Part shown: positions 7,570 to 17,059 of the stretch, piece after piece
Position numbering within the stretch: position 1 is the stretch's first letter
Layout of the letters: each line of letters opens with the position of its first letter
Source: Corynebacterium mycetoides
GTDB taxonomy: Bacteria > Actinomycetota > Actinomycetes > Mycobacteriales > Mycobacteriaceae
Assembly: GCF_900103625.1 (NCBI RefSeq)
Contig: NZ_LT629700.1
Coordinates: 1,550,001 to 1,614,000, forward strand
Direction: 5' to 3'
Length of the DNA stretch: 64,000 nt
Made by a program: the position numbers and the translations under genes
The notes under the pieces: generated by a model
What the model saw: the letters and a program-made list of their open reading frames with translations, nothing else
Database searches by the model: none
Told to the model about the DNA's origin: nothing

Positions 7570-9135
7570 GTGAAGGCTAGTACTGCAGCAGACGTGACAG
7601 TCTCACGTCTTTCCCGGGGGATAGCCGGCGATAACTGGCGCAGATTGGCCGGTCCCACCGCGCTCATGATGGGAGCTGCGGTGGTCTGGTGGCTGGCGCT
7701 GCCGCCATGCGGTTGGTGGGTGCTGTTCCCGGTGGGCGTGACTATGTTCATGCTGGCTTTGGCAGGTCAACCACTGCGTAACCGTTTGTGGCTCGGTGGG
7801 TTGGGCGGGGTGGCGCACTACGCTCTTGCTCTGCGCTGGCTCACCGACTTCAACACTGCCGGATACGCTGCTGTTGTTGCCGTTCAGGCGCTACTGTTAA
7901 TGCTGGTTGCCGCGGTATCGCCTAACGAGGCGGCTTTTCGCAGCCGCTGGTCGGGCTGGTGGATGCTCACCCCTGCTGCCTTGGTGTTATTGGAGGCTGT
8001 GCAGCACCGGTTCCCGTTCGGCGGTTTCCCGCTGTCCGCTTTCGGATACAGCCAGACCGATGGTCCTTTCATGACGGCAGCGCCCCTGGGTGGGACTCTC
8101 CTGGTGACCGCGTTGGCCGCAGTTCCGGGGGCCGTTGTTACCGCTGTCATATTCGGGCCGAGACGAGCCCGTGCAGCATCCGTGGTCGCAGTGGTCGTGG
8201 TACTCGCGGTACCGGCGTTCGCGCCAACGATCGTAGATGATACGGCAGAAGGCAGCCTTGACGTCGTGCTCGTGCAGGGTGGAGGCCCCCGCGGGCTTCG
8301 CGCGGTCAATACCGATCCGTTTGATACGACCCGCCGGCACCTACAGGCTGCCGAAGATATCACCGGGGACCCTGATCTGGTTCTGCTGCCCGAAAACGTC
8401 GTCAATATCGACGGCTCAATCGACGGGACGCGCGTTGATGCAGCTTTCGCTGAACTGGCCAGGCAACTCGACACGAACATCGTCGTCGGAATTACCGAAT
8501 CCGAGGATCAACATTTCCGGAACGCATCCATAGTGTGGGGACCGGACGGGACCCGGTTAGGACGCTATGAGAAGCATCATCGTGTGCCGTTCGGCGAGTA
8601 CATCCCTATGCGCAATCTGATTGAACGACTCAGCGAGGACGCACGGTTCATCCCCCGCGACGCCATTGCCGGAGAGGGACCGGCGGTGCTCGATCCCAGC
8701 GGGACACCACGATTGGGGATCGTCATTTCTTATGAGGTCTTCTTCGCCGACCGGGTCGCCGATGCCGTTCGCAATGGTGGGCAGCTACTCCTCGCACCGA
8801 CCAACGCCGCGTCTTTTGTGACCGAGGAAGTACCTGCAATTGAAGTGGCCGCATCCCGGATGCGTGCCCGCGAGTTTGGCCGCACCGTTCTCCAGGCTGC
8901 CCCCACCGGATACTCCGCAGTTATCCAGCCCGACGGCACAGTCTCACAACTCAGTGGCCTGGGCACGAACGAACTGCTGACGGCAACCGTTCCCCTTCAT
9001 ACTGGTTTGACGCCGTATGCGCGCATGGGGGATACGCCCCTGTTGGTTCTCGCGATGCTGGCTCTTGCATGGCCTGCGGTTACCGGCCTCGTCAGCTGGC
9101 GCAGGAGAAGGCAGGTTACGGAAGTATCCCACTAA
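7570..9135 (+). CDS. lnt: Apolipoprotein N-acyltransferase (Lnt) family, Ser at the catalytic Cys position
   Basis: A 521-residue membrane enzyme of the family that N-acylates the lipid-modified Cys of lipoproteins. About eight hydrophobic helices (to ~residue 225) precede a nitrilase-like domain. The catalytic Glu (LLPENVV, E275) and Lys (RYEKHHRVPFGEYIP, K335) are present. The nucleophile position reads IVISYEVFF, with Ser387 (TCT, 8728-8730) where E. coli Lnt has Cys in ICYE. A final helix follows near 490-510. GTG start at 7570. It sits in a copper island that encodes several lipoproteins (CopO, the TlpA remnant, possibly the oxidase), so dedicated maturation is plausible. Activity with Ser is uncertain, and a Ser-bearing actinobacterial subfamily may exist. 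Confidence 0.85.
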   Translation: MKASTAADVTVSRLSRGIAGDNWRRLAGPTALMMGAAVVWWLALPPCGWWVLFPVGVTMFMLALAGQPLRNRLWLGGLGGVAHYALALRWLTDFNTAGYAAVVAVQALLLMLVAAVSPNEAAFRSRWSGWWMLTPAALVLLEAVQHRFPFGGFPLSAFGYSQTDGPFMTAAPLGGTLLVTALAAVPGAVVTAVIFGPRRARAASVVAVVVVLAVPAFAPTIVDDTAEGSLDVVLVQGGGPRGLRAVNTDPFDTTRRHLQAAEDITGDPDLVLLPENVVNIDGSIDGTRVDAAFAELARQLDTNIVVGITESEDQHFRNASIVWGPDGTRLGRYEKHHRVPFGEYIPMRNLIERLSEDARFIPRDAIAGEGPAVLDPSGTPRLGIVISYEVFFADRVADAVRNGGQLLLAPTNAASFVTEEVPAIEVAASRMRAREFGRTVLQAAPTGYSAVIQPDGTVSQLSGLGTNELLTATVPLHTGLTPYARMGDTPLLVLAMLALAWPAVTGLVSWRRRRQVTEVSH

Positions 9136-9365
9136 ACGTGGATTACGGCACCTGCTCCTCGTTGGCGGGACGCTCGCCGCCCCCATATATGACGAGCACG
9201 GACTGCTTCCCCTGTGCCCCGGTCTGCCCTGCCTGGAGAAGCTATCAAGTCCGGGCTGTGTCGGCGATGAGTGAGAAGCGTCTCTGCGGTCTGAGGCGGG
9301 TGCCTCACGCCCAGTCACTGCCGCCGGTTCCGGTGTCGGGGCCGGTCCTGGTGAGTGCGGGAAGG

Positions 9366-10175
9366 TTAGAAGGTGACGCCGTGCTCGGCGAGCCAGGGCA
9401 ACGGGTCGACCGCCCCGCTGCCAGTCGGGTAAAGCTCGAAGTGCAGGTGAGAGCCGGTGGAAAACCCCCGGTTGCCCATGCCAGCGATCCTCTGACCAGC
9501 GGTGACGCGTTCCCCAACGGTCACGTCGAGAGTCTCCATATGACCGTAGACGGCAATCGAGCCATCATCGTGCTGGATGCGGATCCACTGCCCGAAACCG
9601 GAGGCCGGGCTGGAGTCGATGACAGTGCCGCCCATCGCCGCGAGGATCGGGGTACCCACGACGTTGGCGATGTCGATACCCGCGTGGAGGGTTCCCCAGC
9701 GCACGCCGGAACCGGAGGTGAAGGTGCCTTCAGCGGGCTTGACCACCGAGGGCGCGCGGGCAGCGCGCTCGTTCTCGGCCCGCTCGGCGTTGTACTGGAT
9801 GGCCTTGTCCAGCTGCTCGTCGATGTTGGCGACCGGCTTGAATTCGGAGATCGCGAGAATCTGCGGTGCGGCCTGCGTCCCACTCGAGGACAGGGCCGTG
9901 TCGTTGGTGGCCAAATCCACCTCGACGGTGGCAGCCTCCGGGGAGACCGGAGCCTCGACCTCGGCCGGGGCTTGCAAGGTGGCGGCCGTGGCGCCACCGA
10001 CGCCGGCGGATGAGACCGTGCCGGCGGCTACAGCCACGAGGGCGAGACGCCCCTTGGTCTGCGAGGTGGTGATCGTGCGGTGTTTTCCTCCGGATGACCG
10101 CGAAGCCTTCAGGCGCATGACTCGGTCGTGCTGGTACTGGTGTTTGGAGACGGCAACCATGGGCCCAGTCGCCAT
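9366..10175 (-). CDS. Secreted M23 (LytM) peptidase
   Basis: Peptidoglycan endopeptidase or LytM-domain protein of about 269 residues. A basic N-terminus (KHQYQHDRVMRLKASRSSGGKHR) precedes a signal-like hydrophobic stretch ending ATAA. A linker and short coiled region (IDEQLDKAIQYNAERAENERAA) lead to the M23 domain with the zinc ligands HAGIDIAN and HLHFEL. The frame extends to 10274, but that would overlap the divergent membrane-protein gene at 10226, so the ATG at 10175 (or 10160) is preferred; neither has a strong ribosome site. It is convergent with lnt; the 230 nt between them show no gene. Confidence 0.85.
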   Translation of the reverse strand: MATGPMVAVSKHQYQHDRVMRLKASRSSGGKHRTITTSQTKGRLALVAVAAGTVSSAGVGGATAATLQAPAEVEAPVSPEAATVEVDLATNDTALSSSGTQAAPQILAISEFKPVANIDEQLDKAIQYNAERAENERAARAPSVVKPAEGTFTSGSGVRWGTLHAGIDIANVVGTPILAAMGGTVIDSSPASGFGQWIRIQHDDGSIAVYGHMETLDVTVGERVTAGQRIAGMGNRGFSTGSHLHFELYPTGSGAVDPLPWLAEHGVTF

Positions 10176-10225
10176 GGGTTGGGGATGCCGGCCGAGGGGG
10201 CGTTCCTGGTCCAGGAGCACCTCTA

Positions 10226-10741
10226 ATGGCGAGAGTGATGACCCCACGAATACGCAAGGCCGCGCTGGTGGCACATGTGGTCTGCTCGGTCGGCTGGCTC
10301 GGGATGGTGCTCGCCTTTATCGCGATGGCGGTCATGGGGATAGTGAGCGCGGATGAGATGGCGGTCCGGGGGACGTATCGGGTGATGGAGCAGGTGGCGT
10401 GGTGGGCGCTCGTTCCCCTGGCGGTGGCCTCGCTGGTGACCGGAGTCCTTCAATCCCTGGGGACGAAGTGGGGATTGTTCCGACACTACTGGGTGGTGTT
10501 CAAGCTGGGGCTCACTGTGGTGGCGACAGGTGTGTTGGTGCTGTACATGCGGACCTTCGAGTATCTTGCCCGGGTGGCGGCAGACCCGGGCGTGGGGCTG
10601 GAGGCCGTGCGGAATTTCTCCCCGGTCCTCCACTCCGTGGCAGCAGCCTTGGTATTGCTGGTGGCTACGGTACTGGCGGTGTACAAGCCGCGGGGTCTGA
10701 CCCGATACGGGCAACGAAAAAAGGCCCCGCTAGCAGCCTGA
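10226..10741 (+). CDS. Four-helix integral membrane protein (DUF2269-like)
   Basis: A 171-residue protein with four hydrophobic segments (about 14-38, 55-78, 88-110 and 132-152) and a basic C-terminus (KPRGLTRYGQRKK). The start at 10226 has AGGAG nearby. It resembles small actinobacterial membrane proteins of the DUF2269 type, but I recognise no function. It is divergent from the M23 peptidase and lies in the copper island. Confidence 0.7.
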   Translation: MARVMTPRIRKAALVAHVVCSVGWLGMVLAFIAMAVMGIVSADEMAVRGTYRVMEQVAWWALVPLAVASLVTGVLQSLGTKWGLFRHYWVVFKLGLTVVATGVLVLYMRTFEYLARVAADPGVGLEAVRNFSPVLHSVAAALVLLVATVLAVYKPRGLTRYGQRKKAPLAA

Positions 10742-11098
10742 TGTAGCGTGTCTCAGCTGTCCATTCCTTATTTGTTCAGATTCGGCAGTCATGCGTCATG
10801 CGCAGGAACGCCAGGGACCGGCCTCATCCCACTCAACGATGCGAGTATGAGTGCCTGTCTTCCTTGGAACCGAGACGCTGATCAGCTCACCGTCATTGAC
10901 GGCCGTGGACTACCCAGCTACAGCACTCCCCGTCGCCGCCCCGCAACTTTTCCACTCCGCCGAGACGGCGGAACGTGGGCCAGGGCGTCGATGGCGGTGG
11001 CAATCACTGCTGCCATTGCCGGGCCAGCGTGCGAAGGGCTGTCGCAGTTGAAAGCTTATCGATGATCAAATACCGCGGCACAGGTATGGACAGGCAGG
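10742..11098. other. Non-coding stretch between island membrane gene and antitoxin
   Basis: No frame here shows a recognisable domain, and a RelE- or PIN-type toxin that might partner the adjacent antitoxin is not visible on the minus strand. A plus-strand frame at 10748-11065 is Arg/Pro-rich and low in information, and I do not regard it as a gene. Confidence 0.5.
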
Positions 11099-11350
11099 TC
11101 AGTCCAGTTCGAGGTCGGACGTGAACTCCTCGTGGGAGACACCGCCCGCCTCCTGGCGGGCCGCCGCTGCGGCACGGATATCCTCGCCATCCTCCAGCGC
11201 CCGAACCGCCCGGTCGTAGAAGTCCGGGGAGACCACCACCGCCCGGCGGCGGGGCCCGCGACTGAGGAAGGTGACCGGCTCACGTTGGGCGGCATCAAGA
11301 TAGCGGCTTTGTTCGCTGCGGAACTGACTGAGGGTGACCGTGATGCCCAT
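11099..11350 (-). CDS. Phd/YefM-family antitoxin, without visible toxin
   Basis: An 83-residue protein. The N-terminal part (VTLSQFRSEQSRYLDAAQ.EPVTFLSRGPRRRAVVVSP) is the Phd/YefM DNA-binding fold and the acidic C-terminus (EEFTSDLELD) would be the toxin-binding tail. The ATG at 11350 is chosen because the family begins there; a longer frame to 11500 runs across the divergent copZ promoter. In normal modules a RelE, Doc or PIN toxin follows directly, but none is seen within 350 nt downstream. Confidence 0.75.
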   Translation of the reverse strand: MGITVTLSQFRSEQSRYLDAAQREPVTFLSRGPRRRAVVVSPDFYDRAVRALEDGEDIRAAAAARQEAGGVSHEEFTSDLELD

Positions 11351-11368
11351 ACCCTTTAACGTACATTT

Positions 11369-11383
11369 TGCACAAGAAGTGCA
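11369..11383 (-). promoter_or_regulatory. Inverted repeat upstream of the antitoxin gene
   Basis: TGCAC-AAGAA-GTGCA, a 5-bp-arm inverted repeat 19 nt upstream of the antitoxin start. Phd/YefM antitoxins commonly repress their own promoter through such sites, so it is a candidate operator. Confidence 0.35.
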
Positions 11384-11456
11384 GCAACGATCGCGGCCGT
11401 TCCGGAAGTCCTGCCCGCCGAACGGGACGCTTAGGGGCAGACACCTCCTTGACTGA

Positions 11457-11472
11457 TACCCCCCATGGGTAT
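11457..11472 (+). promoter_or_regulatory. CsoR-type operator upstream of copZ-copA
   Basis: ATACCCCCATGGGTAT, a palindrome with the C/G-tract core of CsoR operators. It lies between TTGACT (11450-11455, -35-like) and TAGGTT (11472-11477, -10-like), 65 nt upstream of copZ. The CsoR repressor encoded at 14545 is the likely ligand, releasing the site when it binds Cu(I). Confidence 0.75.
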
Positions 11473-11536
11473 AGGTTGAAGGTTGTTGGGGCATCTCCAC
11501 TCTTGCCCTTCAGGACATCAAGGAAAGGATCATCTG

Positions 11537-11746
11537 ATGAGCGCCGTAACAAAGAAGTACATCATCGAAGGCATGACCTGCGGACACTGCAAGTCCTCCG
11601 TGGAGGAGGAGATCGGCGAGGTCGCCGGTGTGACCATGGTGGAGGCCACCGTGGATACCGGGCAGGTGACCGTCACGGGTGAAAACTTCACCGACGACGA
11701 TGTTGTCGCCGCTGTCACGACAGCCGGCTACACCGTCAAGCCCTAA
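11537..11746 (+). CDS. copZ: Copper chaperone CopZ
   Basis: A 69-residue HMA-domain protein (start MSAVTKKYIIEGMTCGHC) with the Cu(I)-binding GMTCGHC motif and a typical beta-alpha-beta-beta-alpha-beta length. It should carry Cu(I) in the cytoplasm and hand it to the CopA ATPase encoded 170 nt downstream. GGAAAGGA precedes the ATG at 11537; the longer frame from 11483 would run from within the leader and is rejected. Confidence 0.93.
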   Translation: MSAVTKKYIIEGMTCGHCKSSVEEEIGEVAGVTMVEATVDTGQVTVTGENFTDDDVVAAVTTAGYTVKP

Positions 11747-11916
11747 TCCCTGGGCCCGGTCCCCACCTCGGGTAGACACGGCCGGGCCAACCCTGCTGGA
11801 TATGCCCATCAGGCCCAGCCATGCCGGTTCGATATCCCCGACGGTGCATCTGTGGGCGGGCCTTTTGGGACCTCGGAGATGCACCTCACCACTGTTTGCT
11901 GAAGGACTGATCACTG

Positions 11917-14253
11917 ATGATTCAGACACAACCGTCGGTTGACCTACTCCAGGTCGATCTGGGCGTCACCGGCATGACCTGTACGTCGTGCTCAGGGCGG
12001 GTGGAGCGCAAGCTCAACAAGCTCGATGGCGTGGAGGCCACCGTCAACTTCGCCACCGAATCCGCCTCCGTCAGTTACGACCCCACCAAAGTCGACGCCG
12101 ATCGGCTGATCGAAACCGTGCGGGGTGCCGGGTACGACGCGTTTACCATGGGGGATCAACACGCCTCCGCCGTGGACAGCGGCCCGGAGGAGGACACCGA
12201 GGTGGTCGGTGACCGCCACGAACAGGCCCGCGAGGCCGAGGCCACAGACCTGAAGTCGCGTCTGATCGGGTCGACGATCCTCTCCGTTCCGGTGGTCGCG
12301 ATCTCGATGATCCCGTCCCTGCAGTTCATGAATTGGCAGTGGGCCCTGCTCGTCATGTCCACCCTGATCTACTTCTACGGTGGCGCCCCGTTCCACCGGG
12401 CGACCTTAACCAACCTGCGTCACCGCTCGACCACGATGGACACGCTCGTGTCTCTGGGCACTACCGCTGCGTATTTGTGGTCGCTGTGGGCCTTGTTTTT
12501 CGGCAACGCCGGGCACCCCGGCATGGTCATGGAGATGAGCCTGCTGCCCCGCCATGACGGCATGGACCACATCTACCTCGAGACCATCGCCGTAGTCATC
12601 ACCTTCCTGTTGCTCGGCCGGTGGTTTGAGGTCCGCGCCAAGGGCCAGTCCTCCGCGGCGCTGAAGTCCCTGCTGGACATGGGTGCGAAAGACGCCGCGG
12701 TGATCCGCGACGGTGAGGAAGTCCGCGTCCCGGTCTCCCAGCTGACAGTCGGTGACGTCTTCGTCGTCCGCCCGGGTGAGAAGATCGCCACCGACGGTCG
12801 TGTCATCGAGGGCACCTCGGCCATCGACGAGTCGATGCTGACCGGCGAGTCCGTTCCCGTCGAGGCCGCCCCCGGCACCCCGGTCACGGGCGCGACGATC
12901 AACACCTCCGGTCGACTGCTGGTCGAAGTCACCCGCACAGGTTCGGAGACCACGCTGTCCCAGATGGCCAAGCTGGTCACTGACGCCCAGGCGAAAAAAG
13001 CCCCGGTCCAGCGCCTGGTGGATAAGATTTCCTCGGTCTTCGTCCCGACGGTCATTGTCGTCTCCATCATCACCCTGATCGTCCACCTCGCCCTCGGCAG
13101 CGGGGCGAACTGGGCCTTTTCCGCCGCAGTCGCGGTGCTGATCATCGCTTGCCCATGCGCCCTGGGACTGGCCACCCCGACCGCCCTGCTGGTGGGCACC
13201 TCCCGGGGCGCGCAGCTGGGCTTGTTGATCAAGGGCCCGGAGGTCCTCGAATCCACCCGCCAGGTCGACACCATCGTCATGGACAAGACCGGCACCGTCA
13301 CCTCCGGGGTCATGTCGGTCACCGGCGTCCACGCCGCCGACGGCTACACCAACAACGAGGTCCTCGCCTTGTCGGCGGCCGTCGAAGCAGGCTCCGAGCA
13401 CCCCATCGCCAAGGCGATTGTCACCGAGGCCGAGCGCTCCGGGAACATCCAGGAGGCCACCGACTTCGACAGCACCGCCGGCCGGGGCGTCACGGCCACC
13501 GTCAAGGGTCACGTCGTCACCGTCGGCCGTCCCGCCGGCCAGCTGCCCCGTGACCTCACGACCGCCTTCGACCACGCACAGTCGCAGGGCGCGACCCCGG
13601 TGGCCGTCTACGTCGATGACCAGCCCGCCGGTGTGGTCGTGGTGCGCGATGCCATCAAAGACTCCTCAGCGGAAGCGGTCGCCCAGTTCCGCAGGCTGGG
13701 GTTGAGTCCGTACCTGCTCACCGGCGATAACGCGAAGGCCGGGGCCGCCGTCGCCCAAGAGGTGGGCATCGATGCGGCCAACGTGAGTGCCGAGGTCATG
13801 CCGCAGGACAAGGTCGCGGTCATCGAGAAGCTGCAACATGAGGGCAAGAAGGTCGCCATGGTCGGCGACGGCGTCAATGACGCGGCCGCCCTGGCCCAGG
13901 CCGATCTGGGTCTGGCCATGGGGGCGGGCACGGATGTGGCCATCGAGGCCTCCGATATCACCTTAATGAACAACGACCTGCGCTCCGCGGGCGATGCCAT
14001 CCGTCTGTCACGTCGCACGCTGGGCACCATCAAGGGCAACCTGTTCTGGGCGTTCGCCTACAACGTCGTGCTGATCCCGGTCGCCGCGATCGGTTTCCTC
14101 AATCCGGGGTTGGCGGGCATTGCGATGGGCTTCTCCTCGGTGTTCGTGGTCTCCAACTCCCTTACGCTGCGTAGATTCAAGCCCTCCCACGACAACACCA
14201 GTTCCTCACCGCAGCCCGCTCGCCCCTCCGTGCGGCAGCCGGTCACCGCCTAA
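11917..14253 (+). CDS. copA: Cu(I)-exporting P1B-1 ATPase CopA
   Basis: A 778-residue ATPase that exports Cu(I). It has one N-terminal HMA domain ([14 protein letters not shown]), a His/Met-containing loop between helices ([14 protein letters not shown]), the TGES actuator motif, the CPC ion-site motif ([12 protein letters not shown], Cys412 and Cys414), DKTGT with Asp456, SEHPIA, and [12 protein letters not shown]. Length and motifs are complete. It is the island partner of copZ and csoR and is closely similar to the second copA at 32185, in which the same HMA motif is followed by a stop codon. Confidence 0.96.
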   Translation: MIQTQPSVDLLQVDLGVTGMTCTSCSGRVERKLNKLDGVEATVNFATESASVSYDPTKVDADRLIETVRGAGYDAFTMGDQHASAVDSGPEEDTEVVGDRHEQAREAEATDLKSRLIGSTILSVPVVAISMIPSLQFMNWQWALLVMSTLIYFYGGAPFHRATLTNLRHRSTTMDTLVSLGTTAAYLWSLWALFFGNAGHPGMVMEMSLLPRHDGMDHIYLETIAVVITFLLLGRWFEVRAKGQSSAALKSLLDMGAKDAAVIRDGEEVRVPVSQLTVGDVFVVRPGEKIATDGRVIEGTSAIDESMLTGESVPVEAAPGTPVTGATINTSGRLLVEVTRTGSETTLSQMAKLVTDAQAKKAPVQRLVDKISSVFVPTVIVVSIITLIVHLALGSGANWAFSAAVAVLIIACPCALGLATPTALLVGTSRGAQLGLLIKGPEVLESTRQVDTIVMDKTGTVTSGVMSVTGVHAADGYTNNEVLALSAAVEAGSEHPIAKAIVTEAERSGNIQEATDFDSTAGRGVTATVKGHVVTVGRPAGQLPRDLTTAFDHAQSQGATPVAVYVDDQPAGVVVVRDAIKDSSAEAVAQFRRLGLSPYLLTGDNAKAGAAVAQEVGIDAANVSAEVMPQDKVAVIEKLQHEGKKVAMVGDGVNDAAALAQADLGLAMGAGTDVAIEASDITLMNNDLRSAGDAIRLSRRTLGTIKGNLFWAFAYNVVLIPVAAIGFLNPGLAGIAMGFSSVFVVSNSLTLRRFKPSHDNTSSSPQPARPSVRQPVTA

Positions 14254-14544
14254 TCCGCATCCTTTTCTAGCGATAAGGAACCCCGTGTCCTCCTCCTGCG
14301 GCTGAGTCCCTCCAATAACACTCAGACCTCCGTCCCCAAGTACCTGCTCCTTACCTCTCCCCCGGCCCCACCCGGCAGGCCCCTCCGGGCCGACAATCTG
14401 CCGACTACTTATCCGAATAACGCCACAGGGCGTGGGGACCATGAGGTCCTCACGCCTCATTCCATACCCTCGGGCTTTCCATCCTGATCGACCCGCAACT
14501 GACTCAGGACATACCTGCCCCCTTTTTTCAGCAAGGAGACCATT

Positions 14545-14886
14545 GTGGATACTCGCACCCCTGATCAGGCCGTTTCCCCCTCGGGTGGGGCCGACACCTG
14601 TCACACCACCCATGGCTACATCAACGACAAGGATCGCTATCTCGCCCGCCTCAAGCGCATCGAGGGCCAGACCCGGGGCCTGCACAGCATGGTCGACGAG
14701 GAACAGTACTGCATCGACATCCTTACCCAGATCTCCGCGGTCAATGCTGCCCTACGCAGCGTTGCCCTGGGACTACTCGATGACCACATGAAACACTGCG
14801 TCCGTGACGCCGCCCAGTTAGGAGGAGAGGAGGCCGACGCGAAGTTCCAGGAAGTCACCGACGCTATCGCCCGTTTCGCCCGGTGA
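14545..14886 (+). CDS. csoR: Copper-sensing transcriptional repressor CsoR
   Basis: A 113-residue all-helical DUF156-family repressor. The Cu(I) ligand set Cys-His-Cys is present: Cys in EEQYCIDIL, then His and Cys in DDHMKHCV. The N-terminal 28 residues form a variable tail before the core (DRYLARLKRIEGQTRGLHSM). The GTG at 14545 has AAGGAG at good distance. It should bind the CsoR-type palindromes near copZ and release them on Cu(I) binding. The 291 nt between copA and csoR hold no gene that I can see. Confidence 0.93.
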   Translation: MDTRTPDQAVSPSGGADTCHTTHGYINDKDRYLARLKRIEGQTRGLHSMVDEEQYCIDILTQISAVNAALRSVALGLLDDHMKHCVRDAAQLGGEEADAKFQEVTDAIARFAR

Positions 14887-15081
14887 CAGGCCGGGACCCG
14901 ACCACCACACCCCGTCGAGAACGGCGGCCAGGCCACTCTGACCGCCCCTGTTGCCGGCTGGAGGCTGGGAGTCCTGCTGCTGGCGGCGGCATGATCGGGT
15001 TGATGGCCACTGTGGTGCTGCTGGTCGAAAAGATCGCGCCGCTGAACAACCTCGACCACATCCCCACCTGCAACATCAACC
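14883..15081 (+). pseudogene. Remnant of a vitamin K epoxide reductase (VKOR)-family gene
   Basis: Directly after csoR, pieces in two frames read VAGWRLGVLLLAA, then GMIGLMATVVLLVEK and LDHIPTCNIN. This is the first membrane helix and first Cys region of bacterial VKOR proteins (family pattern GLIASF.LTVEK ... VPSCNINPVLSCG). A frameshift near 14990 separates the pieces, and the gene is cut after CNIN by the end of an IS6-family element at 15082. VKOR proteins reoxidise DsbA-type thiol oxidases, so it may once have belonged to the extracytoplasmic thiol chemistry of the island. Dead gene. Confidence 0.6.
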
Positions 15082-15159
15082 GGTGCTGTTGCAAAGTTGG
15101 GGGGAGAGCCGCAAAAACTCAGTTTCTCATTCCCTGATGGCCGCTGCGTGTGGGCGTTC

Positions 15160-15340
15160 TCAGGCCGTCTCGAAGACCCGGTTGACGATCACCGCGTCCG
15201 GGTTCGGTTGCCCGTGAGGTCAAACATCGTGCCTTGCCCTTTCCGCAATGAGTGCATCGCCTCCATCCCTTTCAACGTCCGATGGTCAAGTCCACGCGAG
15301 TGGTGTATCTGCCCTTTCGATAAAACAGGCAGCATGACGA
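15160..15340 (-). pseudogene. IS6-family transposase, C-terminal fragment
   Basis: On the minus strand the pieces LDHRTLKGMEAMHSLRKGQG and, after a frameshift, GQPNPDAVIVNRVFETA with a TGA at 15160-15162 match the C-terminal end of IS6-family DDE transposases (the RTLKGMEAM region). It belongs with the N-terminal fragment at 21466-21770. About 300 bp of the middle of the gene, including the second catalytic Asp region, is missing. Confidence 0.7.
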
Positions 15341-15377
15341 TCTCAGGGACCGGCACGAGCCCGGTGTTGCGACTGGC

Positions 15378-16619
15378 TCATGCGACCTCCTGAGTGGCTT
15401 CGCCGGCGTCGATGACGTTGGCGTTCATCATGGTCTTCGTCTGGTCCAGGGCCGTCAGCGACATGTAGCGCTTCTGCTGGATCCTTCTCACTCGTGCTGC
15501 TCAGCCAGCACCGCCCCGACCAGGCGCACGACGGCATCTCGGTTCGGGAAGATCCCCACGACGTCGGTGCGCCGGCGGATCTCCCGGTTCAACCGCTCGG
15601 TCGGGTTGTTCGACCACACCTTCGTCCACACCGTCCTTGGCGTGTTCGTGAACGCCAGCAGCTCGTCGAGCGCTTCCTCGAGGTGAGTGCGCGACATGGG
15701 GGAACTTCTGCTCACAGAAAGTCACTACTTCCCGGGCCTGGTTCCACACCGATGCGGCGTCAGGTTGCTGGAAGATCGTGTGGAACATCGCCGACAATGT
15801 CGGCCATTGGCTTTTGGGCACCAGTCCGGAGAGGTTCTTAGCGAAGTGCGTGCGACACCGTTGCCAGGAGGCGTTGGGCAGGAGCTCGCCGATGGCGTGC
15901 TGGATCCCCAGGTGCGCGTCGCTGGTGACCAGGTACACCTCATTCAGGCCGCGGGCTTTCAGGTTGCGAAAGAAACCCGTCCAGGAGGCCACGGACTCGG
16001 ATGTGGCGACCTGCATGCCGAGTAGTTCGCGGTAGCCTTCGGCGTTCACGCCGGTGGCCAGCAGCACGGAGGTTTTCACGACCCGTCCGCCTTCACGCAC
16101 CTTCATGGTCAACGCGTCGCAGGAAACATAGAGGTAGGGGCCGGTATCCAGGGGTCGGGTGCGGAAATCTTCCACCATCTGATCGAGATCTTTGGCCATC
16201 TCTGAGACCTGCGATTTTGAGAGGTTGTTGATCCCCAACGACGCCACCAGGTCGTTCATCCTGCGGGTGGAGACGCCTTTGAGGTAGCAGGTGGCGATCA
16301 CGGTGGTCAGGGCCCGTTCTGCCCGGGTGCGTCGTTCCAGCAGCCAGTCCGGGAAGAACGAGCCGGTTCTGAGTTTGGGCACGGCGACGTCGATGGTGCC
16401 GACTCTGGTGTCGAGGTCTCGGTGGCGGTAGCCGTTGCGGACGTTGGTGCGGGACTCGGATGTGGTGGCGTATTCGGCGCCGCAGATCTGGTCGGCCTGG
16501 GTGGACAGGATCTGGTTGATGAAGTTCTGCAGCATCTGTCTCATCAGGTCCGGAGAGGCTTGAGACAGCAGGTCGTCGAGGTAGGTGGTGGGGTCGATAG
16601 AATGGGGGCCAGCGGCCAT
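15378..16619 (-). pseudogene. IS256-family transposase with two frameshifts (copy A1)
   Basis: Mutator-type transposase starting at 16619 (MAAGPHSIDPTTYLDDLL). It includes CDALTMKVREGG with the first catalytic Asp region, and SDAHLGIQHAI with the second. The frame is lost after [10 protein letters not shown] near 15693 by one extra base, continues as [16 protein letters not shown] in the next frame, then shifts again near 15480 through a 5-base insertion (AGAAG). It ends with KRYMSLTALDQTK and a TGA at 15378. Removing the 6 extra bases restores a frame of about 411 residues, normal for the family. A shorter relative lies at 17999-18389. Confidence 0.85.
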
Positions 16620-16753
16620 CGTGGTGTTCCTTTCGAGGAGATGTAGGAGTTGATTCGAAAGGTACTGCGGTGGTCGCCCACATCGGACCTGACCCCTTGT
16701 TGGTGGACATAGGCTAGCCCCGGTTGACAGCCGGAGGAGGGTAGTCTCAGTTC

Positions 16754-17059
16754 ATGCCTCGTAAGTCCTATACTGAGGAGTTCAAGCGCGACGCGGTCGC
16801 GATGTATGAAGACACAGACGGTGTGTCTCTTAATTCGGTTGCTCATGATCTCGGTGTTAACCGTGGCAGTCTCGCTGCCTGGGTCAAGCGCTATGGCACG
16901 GGCAAAAAAGCCCGCGCGATTGATGCTGCAGCTCGAGCCCGGACATCATCGGATTTAGAGCGGATCCGACAACTCGAGAAGCAGAACCGGCTTCTTCAAG
17001 AAGAGCGAGACATCCTTCGCAAGGCGGCGCAGTATTTTGCGAAAGAGATGGGCTTGTGA
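16754..17059 (+). CDS. IS3-family transposase OrfA
   Basis: A 101-residue protein with a helix-turn-helix (KSYTEEFKRDAVAMYEDT ... NSVAHDLGVNRGSLAAWVKRY) and a C-terminal leucine-zipper-like coil (LERIRQLEKQNRLLQEE), the usual OrfA of IS3 elements. Its stop overlaps the OrfB start (GTGA). Confidence 0.9.
   Translation: MPRKSYTEEFKRDAVAMYEDTDGVSLNSVAHDLGVNRGSLAAWVKRYGTGKKARAIDAAARARTSSDLERIRQLEKQNRLLQEERDILRKAAQYFAKEMGL

Noticed and set aside
11051..11066. AAAGCTTATCGATGAT, identical to a stretch near the HindIII/ClaI sites of pBR322
   Set aside because: Only 16 nt, flanks do not match, and restriction-site-rich words can coincide; not taken as vector sequence.
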